Assembly (NCBI GenBank): GCA_964614185.1
Contig: CAZTKJ010000002.1
Coordinates: 73,448 to 137,447 of the forward strand
Length of the DNA stretch: 64,000 bases
Reading direction: 5' to 3'
Origin: Suilimivivens sp964614185
GTDB lineage: Bacteria; Bacillota; Clostridia; Lachnospirales; Lachnospiraceae
Below, piece by piece: positions 8,376-17,500 of this stretch (the first letter of the stretch is position 1; the number at the start of each line of letters is the position of its first letter). The notes beneath the pieces are model-generated. The model had not been told where the DNA came from, made no database searches, and saw only the letters and a list, made by a program, of their open reading frames with translations. Position numbers and translations under genes: made by a program.

Positions 8376-9854
8376 TTATAACGTAACACCCTGCTTAAAA
8401 ATGGCCATATCATGGAAACCTGCTTCTTCACTGCATACCTTCCGGCCTGAAGCTGTTTCAATAACAAGATCAAACAACTTCCCTGCCGTTTCTTCCATAC
8501 TGTCTCCTTCTACAAGCACGCCTGCATTAAAATCAATCCAATTTGATTTTTTGCCTGCGATCCTTGAATTACTGGAAATCTTCATAGTCGGTACCGGTGA
8601 AGCAAAAGGCGTTCCTCTTCCTGTTGTAAACAGCACAATATGGGCGCCGCTTGCTGCAAGGGCTGTGGCAGCCACCAGATCATTGCCCGGAGCACTAAGA
8701 AGATTCAACCCCGGCGTCTTTACCCTTTCTCCATAATGCAGCACTCCGCTTACAGGCGCACTGCCGGATTTCTGCGTACATCCAAGGGATTTGTCCTCTA
8801 AAGTGGAAATGCCTCCCTTTTTATTGCCGGGAGAGGGATTCTCATATATGGTCTGATTATGACTTTTAAAGTAATTCTTAAAATCATTGATCAGGGTTAC
8901 TGTCTTATCAAAGAGTTCTTCATTTTCGCAGCGGTTCATAAGCAGTGTTTCTGCGCCGAACATTTCCGGAACTTCCGTAAGAATCGTAGTTCCTCCCGCT
9001 CCAATAAGAAGGTCGGAAAACTTTCCAACCAGAGGATTGGCTGTGATTCCTGAAAAACCATCGCTTCCTCCGCACTTTAATCCCACGATCAGTTTAGAAG
9101 CGCTGATAGGTACTCTTTTCATAGGCGCTGCATAATCAATCAACTCTTTCACAAGAGCAACACCCTCAGCTATCTCATCATCGGATTCCTGAGAAACAAG
9201 GAACTTCACTCTGTTCTCATCATAATCACCAATGTATGGTTTTAATACGTCAATATTGCTGTTTTCACAACCAAGCCCCAGTACAAGCACTCCGCCTGCA
9301 TTAGGATGGTTGATCAGATCTGCCAGAATCTGCCTTGTATGTTCCTGGTCATCTCCCATCTGTGAACAGCCATAAGGATGTGGAAATGCGATTACTTCCT
9401 CTACACTTCCCGTCACATACTCATTTGCTTTCTTTGCAATGGCAGCTGCCACGTTATTGACGCAGCCTACTGTAGGAATAATCCATATCTCATTTCTTAC
9501 TCCTGCTTTTCCGTCTTTTCTTTCAAATCCATTAAAAAATACTTCTTTTCCTTCCGGGCGCTTCACGTTATCCGGTTCATAAGTATAGGTAAGCAGATCG
9601 CCTAATCCCGTCTTTATATTATGAACATGAATCCAATCACCCTTTTTTATATCTTCCTTTGCATTGCCGATAGGGCAGCCATATTTGATCACCTGTCCGC
9701 CCACAGCAATATCCGCAAGGGCCATTTTATGCCCTGCCGGAATTTCCATATTGGCTGTAATCATCTCTTCCTTTACCTTTACGGATGTTCCCGCCGGTAT
9801 GGTTTCAATGGCTACTGCCACATTATCCTTTTCATGAATTTTAAATATCTGCAT
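8376..9854 (-). CDS. uxaA: Altronate dehydratase
   Basis: This 492-residue enzyme dehydrates D-altronate to 2-keto-3-deoxygluconate, the third step of galacturonate catabolism. An N-terminal SAF domain (residues about 1-75) is followed by the large UxaA domain, with conserved GLGCENSNID and KCGGSDGFSGITANP carrying likely metal-ligating Cys residues. It is cotranscribed with uxaB, 27 bases downstream. The genes for the following steps (2-keto-3-deoxygluconate kinase and aldolase) are not in the window. Confidence 0.95.
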   Translation of the reverse strand: MQIFKIHEKDNVAVAIETIPAGTSVKVKEEMITANMEIPAGHKMALADIAVGGQVIKYGCPIGNAKEDIKKGDWIHVHNIKTGLGDLLTYTYEPDNVKRPEGKEVFFNGFERKDGKAGVRNEIWIIPTVGCVNNVAAAIAKKANEYVTGSVEEVIAFPHPYGCSQMGDDQEHTRQILADLINHPNAGGVLVLGLGCENSNIDVLKPYIGDYDENRVKFLVSQESDDEIAEGVALVKELIDYAAPMKRVPISASKLIVGLKCGGSDGFSGITANPLVGKFSDLLIGAGGTTILTEVPEMFGAETLLMNRCENEELFDKTVTLINDFKNYFKSHNQTIYENPSPGNKKGGISTLEDKSLGCTQKSGSAPVSGVLHYGERVKTPGLNLLSAPGNDLVAATALAASGAHIVLFTTGRGTPFASPVPTMKISSNSRIAGKKSNWIDFNAGVLVEGDSMEETAGKLFDLVIETASGRKVCSEEAGFHDMAIFKQGVTL

Positions 9855-9881
9855 ACTGTAACCCCTATCTCTACTGCTTTC

Positions 9882-11345
9882 TTAGTTAAATTCCTCTTCC
9901 ATGGTCTTTCTCATACCCTTCTTATCAATTTCATCCAGGTATCCGGCAATCACTTCCGTAAGATTATCAATTTCTGTTAAATCCTGTCCAAAGAATTCCG
10001 TATTGCTAAGGAAAGCTTTGGCAAATTCCAAAGACGGTTTGGTACTGTTTGCTGCAAAGAATTCAAGGACAGCTTTATCATCCATAATGTTATATTCCTC
10101 ACCGTCTCTATGTCCGATCAGTGCCTTATCCCTGATTTCCGTACCCTTATAAAATGCCATCAGCGCTGCAAGGGAGAAAGTCAGATGCTTAGGCAGTTCT
10201 TTCTTCATCTCTATGTATCCTAAGAAACTGGGCATGCATCTTGCTCTCCACTTGGAAACGGAATTTAAGGAGATGGATAATAATGCATGTTTTACATAAG
10301 GATTGTTGAATCTGACAATGACCGCTTCCGCAAAGTCCACAAGGTCCTGCTTAGGAAGGGTAAGTGTGGGAATTACCTCGTCAAAAATTGTCTTTTTCAT
10401 AAAGTTAAATACTGTTTCATCCTCCATGGACTGGAGCACAATATCATTACCTGCAAGATAAGAAGCAAGGCAGAAGGAAGTGTGGGCTCCATTTAAGATA
10501 CGAACCTTTCTCTGCTTATAAGGTTTCTGATTATCCGTATAAATAACAGGAAGGCCTGCCTTGTCTAAGGGGAACTCACCACTGATATCCTTAGGACATT
10601 CAATAACCCAAAGGGCAAAAGGCTCTCCCGTTACGATCAGCTCATCTTTGTATCCCCATTCTTCCCAAAGCTTCTGATCCTCTTCCCGCGGATATCCTGT
10701 AATGATCCTGTCAACCAGGGTGGAGCAGAAAATGCAGGCTTCATTCAGCCATGTTTTGAATCCTTCTTCCAGATTCCAGTTATCAGCCTGCTTTAAAACA
10801 CATTCCTTTAAGTGAATGCCGTTATCGTCAATCAATTCAACCGGCAGCATCACAAGTCCCTTGTCCATAGCGCCGTTAAAATGTTGATATCTTTCATATA
10901 AAAATTTTGCAAGTTTTCCGGGAAAACTTACGGGAGGACACATATCCAGTCTATCATTTTCATCATATACGATACCTGCTTCCGTGGTGTTGGACACAAT
11001 ATATCTTAATGAATCAAGCTTTGCAAAAGCACTGTATTTTTCATATTCTTCATAAGCAGCCACTACATCCGTGACGCTGGTAACGATTCTGTTCTGAACA
11101 GTCGCTTTGCCGTCTACGATACCTCTTAAAGATACTGTATACTGAGACTCCTGTGCATGGAAACGGTCAAGTGTACCGAATTCTATCGGTTTTACTAATA
11201 CAATATCGCCGTCAAAGGTTCCCTTTTCGTTAGCAATATCAATCATGTAATCAACAAATCCTCTCAGGAAATTGCCTTCCCCAAACTGTAAAACTTTTAC
11301 CGGTCTTTCTTTTTTACCTGTTTTGCTTTTTGATAATAATTCCAT
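9882..11345 (-). CDS. uxaB: Tagaturonate reductase (altronate oxidoreductase)
   Basis: This 487-residue NAD-dependent polyol/mannitol dehydrogenase-family enzyme reduces D-tagaturonate to D-altronate. The family dinucleotide motif appears at the N-terminus (VLQFGEGNFLRGFVDYM), and RILNGAHTSFCLASYLAG carries the catalytic Lys/Asn/His region typical of the family. The ATG follows AAGGAGAGG. It is the first gene of a leftward operon (uxaB-uxaA-GH105-GH28-isomerase) driven by a strong promoter with a LacI-type operator at its start site. Confidence 0.95.
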   Translation of the reverse strand: MELLSKSKTGKKERPVKVLQFGEGNFLRGFVDYMIDIANEKGTFDGDIVLVKPIEFGTLDRFHAQESQYTVSLRGIVDGKATVQNRIVTSVTDVVAAYEEYEKYSAFAKLDSLRYIVSNTTEAGIVYDENDRLDMCPPVSFPGKLAKFLYERYQHFNGAMDKGLVMLPVELIDDNGIHLKECVLKQADNWNLEEGFKTWLNEACIFCSTLVDRIITGYPREEDQKLWEEWGYKDELIVTGEPFALWVIECPKDISGEFPLDKAGLPVIYTDNQKPYKQRKVRILNGAHTSFCLASYLAGNDIVLQSMEDETVFNFMKKTIFDEVIPTLTLPKQDLVDFAEAVIVRFNNPYVKHALLSISLNSVSKWRARCMPSFLGYIEMKKELPKHLTFSLAALMAFYKGTEIRDKALIGHRDGEEYNIMDDKAVLEFFAANSTKPSLEFAKAFLSNTEFFGQDLTEIDNLTEVIAGYLDEIDKKGMRKTMEEEFN

Positions 11346-11403
11346 TTTCCCTCTCCTTGCCTCTACTCTTATTTTTCAGAAATGCTTTTAACAAGCAGAA
11401 TTC

Positions 11404-11419
11404 ATGTAAGTGCTTACAT
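11404..11419. promoter_or_regulatory. LacI-family operator at the uxaB start site
   Basis: ATGTAAG-TG-CTTACAT is a perfect inverted repeat with seven-base arms. It begins six bases downstream of the uxaB -10 box and so covers the expected transcription start. Three further copies of this pattern occur in the window, at 11565, 23618 and 23769. The position suggests repression of the hexuronate operon by the divergent LacI protein. Its centre is TG rather than the CG of most CcpA cre sites. Confidence 0.8.
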
Positions 11420-11424
11420 CACTA

Positions 11425-11453
11425 ATTTTACAACCCTTTCAAATAGAAGTCAA
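11425..11453 (-). promoter_or_regulatory. Sigma-A promoter of the uxaB operon
   Basis: On the minus strand TTGACT (plus 11448-11453) and TAAAAT (plus 11425-11430) are separated by exactly 17 bases. The transcript would start near 11418, inside the operator, with a leader of about 70 bases before the uxaB ATG. Confidence 0.8.
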
Positions 11454-11520
11454 TATAGTTTTTCCCTTTATTTTTCCAGTATATTTCTTAAAATTCCATT
11501 GAGTTTTTTTACTTCGGTTA

Positions 11521-11549
11521 TTGTATTTTTTTAAGACCTATTATATAAT
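11521..11549 (+). promoter_or_regulatory. Sigma-A promoter of lacI-uxaC
   Basis: TTGTAT (11521-11526) and TATAAT (11544-11549) are 17 bases apart. The start would fall near 11556, immediately before the second operator, which suggests autoregulation of the regulator gene. Confidence 0.75.
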
Positions 11550-11564
11550 AAAACTAGTTTTTTT

Positions 11565-11580
11565 ATGTAAATATTTACAT
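11565..11580. promoter_or_regulatory. LacI-family operator in the lacI leader
   Basis: ATGTAAA-TA-TTTACAT is a perfect inverted repeat with seven-base arms, one base per arm different from the uxaB operator. It lies just downstream of the lacI start site, 36 bases before the TTG start codon. Confidence 0.75.
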
Positions 11581-11616
11581 CCCTTTTTACAATTTTTATC
11601 AAAGGAGATTGCGGCA

Positions 11617-12624
11617 TTGACTATTTATGATATTTCTAAACAGGCTGGCGTTTCCATAGCTACGGTTTCCCGTGTTTTAAACGGCAGTGCAAATGTAAAA
11701 CCCAAGACCCGGAAAAAAGTACTTGAAGTCATTGAACAATGCGGCTATACGCCAAACGCCTTTGCCAGAGGACTTGGATTAAATTCTATGAATACGGTGG
11801 GCATTCTGTGTGCAGATTCCTCCGATTTATATTTATCCAAGGCCATTTATCATATAGAAAGAAATCTTCGGGCAGGGGGATATAATTCTGTCCTCTGCTG
11901 TACCGGTTACGAACTTGAAAATAAGAAATCTTCACTTGCTCTTCTTCTGAATCAGCGGGTGGACAGTGTCATAATGGTGGGTTCCAATTTTATTGAAGAC
12001 GAAGCCGGTGACAATCAGTATATCCGCGATGCTGCACAGCAGGTTCCTATTATGCTGCTGAACGCGGATCTTGACTGTCCTAATGTATACTGCACCATGT
12101 GTGATGATTTTAAATCCATGCAGGATGCTGCTTTGCATCTGATCGGACAGGGAATTACGGATATTTTGTACCTGTACAATTCCACTTCTTTCAGCGGCAA
12201 GAAAAAGCTCTCCGGCTATCAATCCGCTTATGTAATGAAAGATATTCCTTTAAATAAGCAGTACCAGCAGTTTTTTAACGGTTCCCATGAGGATATTGAC
12301 GGCGTCTGCCACTTTTTAAATGAGTTGCGCAAAAAAGGTCTCACCTTCCACGCTGTCCTTGCTTCTGAAGATATGCTTGCTGCCGGAGCCGTAAAATACG
12401 CTAAGATAAACGGCTTGTCTATTCCAAAAGATTTAGCAGTGATCGGCTATAATAACTCTCTGCTTTCGGTCTGCTGCGAGCCTGAGCTTTCCTCCGTAGA
12501 CAACCATTTGGAAACTCTTTGTTCCCAATTAGTCAAGACCTGTATCGGAACTCTTAACGGTGAAGAAATGCCCCAGAAAACTATTTTTTCCGGAGAACTG
12601 GTTAAACGCGCCAGCACCCTTTGA
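11617..12624 (+). CDS. LacI-family transcriptional regulator of pectin/hexuronate genes
   Basis: This 335-residue repressor has an N-terminal LacI helix-turn-helix (TIYDISKQAGVSIATVSRVL) and a periplasmic-binding-protein-like effector domain. I start it at the TTG codon at 11617, nine bases after AAAGGAG, because the helix-turn-helix normally begins within a few residues of the start; an upstream TTG at 11521 would add 32 unrelated residues and is part of the promoter. It is divergent from uxaB and upstream of uxaC. Four matching operators in the window mark the uxaB operon, its own promoter and the ABC transporter operon. A galacturonate-pathway intermediate is the likely inducer, by inference. 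Confidence 0.9.
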   Translation: MTIYDISKQAGVSIATVSRVLNGSANVKPKTRKKVLEVIEQCGYTPNAFARGLGLNSMNTVGILCADSSDLYLSKAIYHIERNLRAGGYNSVLCCTGYELENKKSSLALLLNQRVDSVIMVGSNFIEDEAGDNQYIRDAAQQVPIMLLNADLDCPNVYCTMCDDFKSMQDAALHLIGQGITDILYLYNSTSFSGKKKLSGYQSAYVMKDIPLNKQYQQFFNGSHEDIDGVCHFLNELRKKGLTFHAVLASEDMLAAGAVKYAKINGLSIPKDLAVIGYNNSLLSVCCEPELSSVDNHLETLCSQLVKTCIGTLNGEEMPQKTIFSGELVKRASTL

Positions 12625-12679
12625 TCCATGGTGAACTGGCATTTATTAACTATAATTATTTAAGTAAGGAGGATTTTCT

Positions 12680-14095
12680 ATGAAACCATTTATGGATAAA
12701 GACTTTTTATTATCCACCCCCACTTCCCAAACTCTTTTTCATGAGTTTGCCAAGAAAGCACCTATTTTAGATTACCACTGTCATATTAATCCCAAGGAAA
12801 TTGCCGAAGACCGTAAATTCGACAATATCACACAGGTCTGGCTGGGCGGCGATCATTACAAATGGCGTTTTATGCGCTCCTGCGGCGTAGATGAACATTT
12901 TATCACAGGAGATGCTTCCGACAAAGAAAAGTTTTTCAAATGGGCGGAAGTTCTTGGCAAGGCTATCGGTAATCCTCTTTATCATTGGAGCCATCTGGAA
13001 CTGCAGAGATATTTTGGCTATACGGGCACATTGAACAAAAACACTGCCGAAGAAGTATGGAATCTGTGCAATGTCAAACTGTCAGAGGATTCCATGAGTG
13101 TCCGCAATCTGATCAGACAGTCCAATGTAACTTTGATCTGCACCACTGACGATCCCATAGATTCTCTTGAATGGCATACCAAAATTGCTGCTGATGACAG
13201 TTTCAATGTGCAGGTTCTGCCTGCTTTTCGCCCCGATAAGGCTATGAATATAGAAAAGCCTGAATATAAGGATTATCTTGATTCTCTTTCAAAAGCAAGC
13301 GGCATTCAGATCACTTCTTTTGCCACCTTAAAAGAAGCCCTGCAAAACCGTATGGATTTCTTTGCTTCCATGGGTTGCAATGTTTCTGACCACGCACTGG
13401 AATATGTAATGTACTATCCTGCTTCTGAAGAAGCTTTGGAAGAAATCTTCCAAAAGCGTCTTGAAGGCTGTGAAATCACCAAAGAGCAGGAATTATCTTT
13501 TAAAACAGCCTTTATGTTGTTTGTAGGAAGAGAATACTGCAAGCGTGGCTGGATCATGCAGCTCCATTATGGATGCAAACGTGATAATAATCGTCTTATG
13601 TATGAAAAATTAGGACCTGATACCGGTTATGACTGCATTAATAATTACGCTCCCTCTTCTCAGATGGCAGACTTTTTAAATGCATTAATTCAGACAAAGG
13701 AACTTCCTAAAACCATCATTTACAGCTTAAATCCAAATGATAACCAATCCATTGGCACTATTCTTGGATGTTTTCAGGATTCCACTGCCGTTGCAAAGAT
13801 CCAGCAAGGCAGCGCATGGTGGTTTAACGATCACAAGATCGGCATGAGAGATCAGATGCTTTCTCTTGCAAATTTAGGCAACCTTTCCGGTTTTGTAGGT
13901 ATGCTGACAGACTCAAGAAGTTTCCTGTCCTACACAAGACACGAATATTTCCGCCGGATCATGTGTGATTTAATCGGTGATCTTGTAGAAAATGGGGAGT
14001 TCCCCGCAGATATGGATACATTATCTGAAATTGTAAAGGATATTTCCTATAACAACGCTGTCAGATATTTTGGATTTAACTTAGAAGAAGTATAA
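12680..14095 (+). CDS. uxaC: Glucuronate/galacturonate isomerase
   Basis: This 471-residue enzyme converts D-galacturonate to D-tagaturonate (and D-glucuronate to D-fructuronate), the first step of the pathway completed by UxaB and UxaA. It is an amidohydrolase-fold protein with the metal-binding DYHCHINP near residue 30, ICTTDDPIDSLEWH near 150, and WWFNDHKIGMRDQM in the C-terminal half. The length is normal for the family. It follows lacI by 55 bases with a strong ribosome site (AAGGAGG) and is followed by a terminator. Confidence 0.96.
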   Translation: MKPFMDKDFLLSTPTSQTLFHEFAKKAPILDYHCHINPKEIAEDRKFDNITQVWLGGDHYKWRFMRSCGVDEHFITGDASDKEKFFKWAEVLGKAIGNPLYHWSHLELQRYFGYTGTLNKNTAEEVWNLCNVKLSEDSMSVRNLIRQSNVTLICTTDDPIDSLEWHTKIAADDSFNVQVLPAFRPDKAMNIEKPEYKDYLDSLSKASGIQITSFATLKEALQNRMDFFASMGCNVSDHALEYVMYYPASEEALEEIFQKRLEGCEITKEQELSFKTAFMLFVGREYCKRGWIMQLHYGCKRDNNRLMYEKLGPDTGYDCINNYAPSSQMADFLNALIQTKELPKTIIYSLNPNDNQSIGTILGCFQDSTAVAKIQQGSAWWFNDHKIGMRDQMLSLANLGNLSGFVGMLTDSRSFLSYTRHEYFRRIMCDLIGDLVENGEFPADMDTLSEIVKDISYNNAVRYFGFNLEEV

Positions 14096-14114
14096 TTAAA
14101 ATATACAACAATTT

Positions 14115-14154
14115 AAAGCGCTATATCTATTCTCAAAGTTAGATATAGCGCTTT
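14115..14154. terminator. Bidirectional terminator between uxaC and the MATE gene
   Basis: AAAGCGCTATATCT pairs perfectly with AGATATAGCGCTTT across a 12-base loop. The A-rich and T-rich flanks fit both the rightward uxaC transcript and the leftward transporter operon. Confidence 0.85.
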
Positions 14155-14158
14155 GTTT

Positions 14159-15526
14159 CTAAACAGATATCTTTTTCTTTTTCCAATATCCTGTTCGGTA
14201 AACAATCCACAAAAGCATTGCTGATATCCCATTACTTACTACTACGGAATACCATATACTCCTAACTCCCATGTGCAGCCACATTTCACAGACAAACAAA
14301 GTGGCAAATCTGAATATCCAAAGTCTGGAAGCGTCTATGATCATGGTAACTTCCGTATGTCCGCTCCCCTGAAACAGGCCCATGCTGGAATTATATATTC
14401 CATTTGTAAAACACCAGAAAGCCATAATGCTCAAAAAATCTGCAGCCATTCCTATTACTTTGGCATCATCAGAAAAAATGCTTACAATTGCAGCAGATAC
14501 AGGCGCTCTGGACAAAATCATTCCTCCTATGAAAAGAAAAATAACGCTGATTTTCCTTGACATCTTATAACCATGTTCAGCCCGCTCATACTGGGAAGCT
14601 CCTACATTCTGTCCTACAATTGTGGCAACGGCTGAACCGATTCCATTAGAGGGAAGAGTAATCAGACTGTTGACTTTATTTCCGATTCCATAGGCCGCCA
14701 TTGCCTGAGGTCCGTATTTAAATACATTCCTGCTCATCAGCAAAAACCCAAACTGCATGGTACTTCCGCCAATGGCTGTGGGAAGTCCAATGACCAGAAT
14801 ACTCTTTAATTTATCTTTTTCAAATTTTAATTTTTTTAAATGAAGGTAAACATCTTTTTTCCTGCTATGAAGCAGAAAAAAGGCAATTATTGCAGGCACC
14901 ATCTTAGCTCCTACAGTAGCCAGCGCTGCTCCCGCCACTCCAAGATGGAAAACCACCATTAAAAGCGGGTCTAACACCATATTCAGTATAATCCCAAATA
15001 AATTAAGAAACATGGGGCGCAGTGTATCTCCCTGTGCCTGATTAATGGCTGCATACATATTCACAATATAAAGAAATGGCATATCCAGAATAACCAGCTG
15101 CAGATAAGTCCTTCCATGCTTCCAAGTTTCACCTTCCGCTCCCAAAAAGGAAACAATGGATGGCGTCAAAAGCGCCACCATTACGGCACATAAAACAGAA
15201 AAGATCATGGCACAGGCAAAAATCTGATTGGCCATATTTTTGGCTTCTTCATCCTTCCCGGCTCCCAAATACTGTGAGATCAAAACGGAACCGGCCACTG
15301 TAATACCGGAGCCAAAATTAATCACAATATTCTGCACCGGTGTTACCAGATTAATAGCGGCCAGTTCTGCCGTTCCCAGTCTCCCCAGCCAGTATGTGTC
15401 CGTAAGATTGTACATTGTCTGCAAAAAACTGTTGATCACCACGGGGATTGCCAGAGAAAGAATTGCCTTTGTCATATTTCCATTTAATAACAATTCTCTG
15501 TTTACTTTTTTCGCCATGTTATCCAA
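14159..15526 (-). CDS. MATE family efflux transporter
   Basis: This 455-residue inner-membrane protein has about 12 hydrophobic helices in two MatE repeats and the family signature around NLTDTYWLGRLGTAELAA. MATE proteins export cations, drugs or metabolites in exchange for Na+ or H+. The gene begins 24 bases after the ankyrin-GH43 gene on the same strand, so it probably ends the pectin ABC operon. The start is uncertain: TTG at 15526 lies four bases from GAGAGG, and an ATG at 15517 is the alternative. Its substrate and its place in a pectin operon are unexplained. Confidence 0.9.
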   Translation of the reverse strand: MDNMAKKVNRELLLNGNMTKAILSLAIPVVINSFLQTMYNLTDTYWLGRLGTAELAAINLVTPVQNIVINFGSGITVAGSVLISQYLGAGKDEEAKNMANQIFACAMIFSVLCAVMVALLTPSIVSFLGAEGETWKHGRTYLQLVILDMPFLYIVNMYAAINQAQGDTLRPMFLNLFGIILNMVLDPLLMVVFHLGVAGAALATVGAKMVPAIIAFFLLHSRKKDVYLHLKKLKFEKDKLKSILVIGLPTAIGGSTMQFGFLLMSRNVFKYGPQAMAAYGIGNKVNSLITLPSNGIGSAVATIVGQNVGASQYERAEHGYKMSRKISVIFLFIGGMILSRAPVSAAIVSIFSDDAKVIGMAADFLSIMAFWCFTNGIYNSSMGLFQGSGHTEVTMIIDASRLWIFRFATLFVCEMWLHMGVRSIWYSVVVSNGISAMLLWIVYRTGYWKKKKISV

Positions 15527-15550
15527 ACTGCCTCTCTTCCCTGACTACTT

Positions 15551-17485
15551 TTACTTCTCCCGGTATTTAAAATCCAAAAATTCCGTATACAGCGGACTTT
15601 TGCCTGCATACCCGTAAATACCCACCATTGCTCCTGTAAAGCGCTTGCCCATAGAGATTCCTTCATCACACAGATAATATACATTCTGAAGTTCTGTAAC
15701 AAACTGTACATTATTTGCCGTAATCGGTTTCTCCTCTTCCAGTTCCTCATAGTAAAATTTTCTGTTCAGATAATCTGTTTCCACTCTAAGCAAAAATTTC
15801 TTTCCTACCAAATGGGAAACCGGTATTTTTTCATGCGCAATATCTTCTGTTCCGATATGTTCCTTTACCTGTAAAAAATACTGCTGTTCCTGCCTGGAAA
15901 GGAAAAAACATACCCATGTGTTTTCATCATAGTAACAGGTCATTCCACATTCCTGCCCATCAAGCAGTTCCGGCGCCTTTAACACTGTCTCCGCCAAAAA
16001 GCAGAAGGCGCTCTGCCTCCTTACCAGAATATTTCTGGCATCCACACTGGAAAGAGGCGCTCTGCTTCCTTTCAAAATCAGACTGCCGTTCTTAAAGGAA
16101 ATTCCATCTGTTTCAGGGGGTCTTGGAGTCACAAAGTCCTTTGGAAGTCCATGGCAAAACATCCCTGCCTTTAAGGCATCTTCTTTTGCTGTGGTACCTT
16201 CCCATTTAGGCAGATCAGGCCTTTTTTGAAGGACACTGGGCCCGTCTAAGTGATTGACAATAGGCCAATCATCTGCTGTCCACGTAACAGGATCGAGAGC
16301 CGTTTCCCTTCCCAAGATACTGTATCCCTCTCCTATCATTCTGCCGCAGAGATACACCATATACCATTCACCCTTTGTTGTACACACCGGCTTCCCATGG
16401 CCGCAGCGCTGAAGTCCCGCCTTCTCATCCATCTGCCGCATAATGGGATTATATGGACAAGGTTCATAATTGCCCATCAGTTCTTTACTTCTGGCCACTG
16501 TAATACGGTGCCCTAACCCGGTTCCTCCTTCTGCCATAAATAAATAGTAATAACCGTCTTTTTTAAGAATATGAGGACCTTCCGGAGCTCTTTTGTAGTC
16601 TCCGTAATATAACAGACGGGCCGGAGAAATCTGTTTTTTACAGTCCTCTGAAAGTTCAAGGATCCTGGCTCCTCTATTAAGCAGCATATAATGCTTTCCG
16701 TTCTCATGGAAAATAGAAGGATCAATTCCGTCCTCCTCAATATAGGCAGGCTCACTGTATGGTCCTTCCGGTTTCCCTGACGAAACTACAATCTGTCTTC
16801 TGTAAACAGTTCCCGTATCATTTAACCGATAGGTAGCTGTAATATAGAAAGTGCCGTTGTCATAAGAGATATCCGGCGCCCAGTATCCCCTTCCTCCTTC
16901 CAGTTCATCAAGATGTGCCCACTCAGGATTGGTAATGGCATGTCCGATCACTTCCCAATGAATCAAATCTCTTGAATGGGAAATAGGAATACATGGAAAA
17001 AAAATGAAGGAAGAATTTACCATGTAATAATCCTCTCCTACTCTTACAATACTGGGATCCGGAAACATTCCCGTACGGATTGGATTATGGTACATCTCTT
17101 CATAAGGCGCTCCCACTTTTTTTTCATAATAGCGCAAAAGCTCCTTATGACCGGCTTCATATGCTATCTGATAAGGCGTCACCAGGTTGCTGTCACCGGC
17201 TGTAATACTCATACCTGCTTTTTCCACCAGATAACGGTTTATTTCCACATCACCTGACATAGCTGCATAATGAAGAATTGTCCTGTTATCGTCATCTACC
17301 GTATTCAGACTTGCCCTGGAATATTCTACAATATATTTTACAATATCTAAATTACCGCTTTTCGCCCCATAGTGGCACAGGGGAATCCCTTCCTTTGTTT
17401 TATGATCAATGCATGGCGGATTTTCCGTTAAGATCTGCCTTACTTTTTCCAGATTCTTTGTTTCTATTGCCTGTTGCAGCTCCAT
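15551..17485 (-). CDS. GH43 glycosidase with N-terminal ankyrin repeats
   Basis: This 644-residue protein has about 130 N-terminal residues that read as roughly four ankyrin repeats (VRQILTENPP, CHYGAKSGNLDIVKYIVE, ILHYAAMSGDVEINRYLVE, PYQIAYEAGHKELLRYY). A complete GH43 five-bladed propeller follows. The catalytic trio is visible: FPDPSIVRVGEDYYM (base Asp), GIDPSIFHENGKHYM (Asp) and APEGPHILKKDGYYYLF (acid Glu). A C-terminal beta-sandwich of about 190 residues completes it. It should cleave arabinosyl or xylosyl units in the cytoplasm; no signal peptide is seen. I start it at the ATG at 17485 with GGAGA before it, as the ATG pair at 17500 has no ribosome site. The ankyrin fusion is unusual for a bacterial glycosidase. 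Confidence 0.88.
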   Translation of the reverse strand: MELQQAIETKNLEKVRQILTENPPCIDHKTKEGIPLCHYGAKSGNLDIVKYIVEYSRASLNTVDDDNRTILHYAAMSGDVEINRYLVEKAGMSITAGDSNLVTPYQIAYEAGHKELLRYYEKKVGAPYEEMYHNPIRTGMFPDPSIVRVGEDYYMVNSSFIFFPCIPISHSRDLIHWEVIGHAITNPEWAHLDELEGGRGYWAPDISYDNGTFYITATYRLNDTGTVYRRQIVVSSGKPEGPYSEPAYIEEDGIDPSIFHENGKHYMLLNRGARILELSEDCKKQISPARLLYYGDYKRAPEGPHILKKDGYYYLFMAEGGTGLGHRITVARSKELMGNYEPCPYNPIMRQMDEKAGLQRCGHGKPVCTTKGEWYMVYLCGRMIGEGYSILGRETALDPVTWTADDWPIVNHLDGPSVLQKRPDLPKWEGTTAKEDALKAGMFCHGLPKDFVTPRPPETDGISFKNGSLILKGSRAPLSSVDARNILVRRQSAFCFLAETVLKAPELLDGQECGMTCYYDENTWVCFFLSRQEQQYFLQVKEHIGTEDIAHEKIPVSHLVGKKFLLRVETDYLNRKFYYEELEEEKPITANNVQFVTELQNVYYLCDEGISMGKRFTGAMVGIYGYAGKSPLYTEFLDFKYREK

Positions 17486-17500
17486 ATATATCTCCATCAT

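Noticed and set aside
11404..11419. CcpA cre site as the explanation of the operator motif
   Set aside because: The centre is TG or TA rather than the conserved CG, and all copies sit at pectin-locus promoters next to a dedicated LacI gene; CcpA binding cannot be excluded but is less likely.
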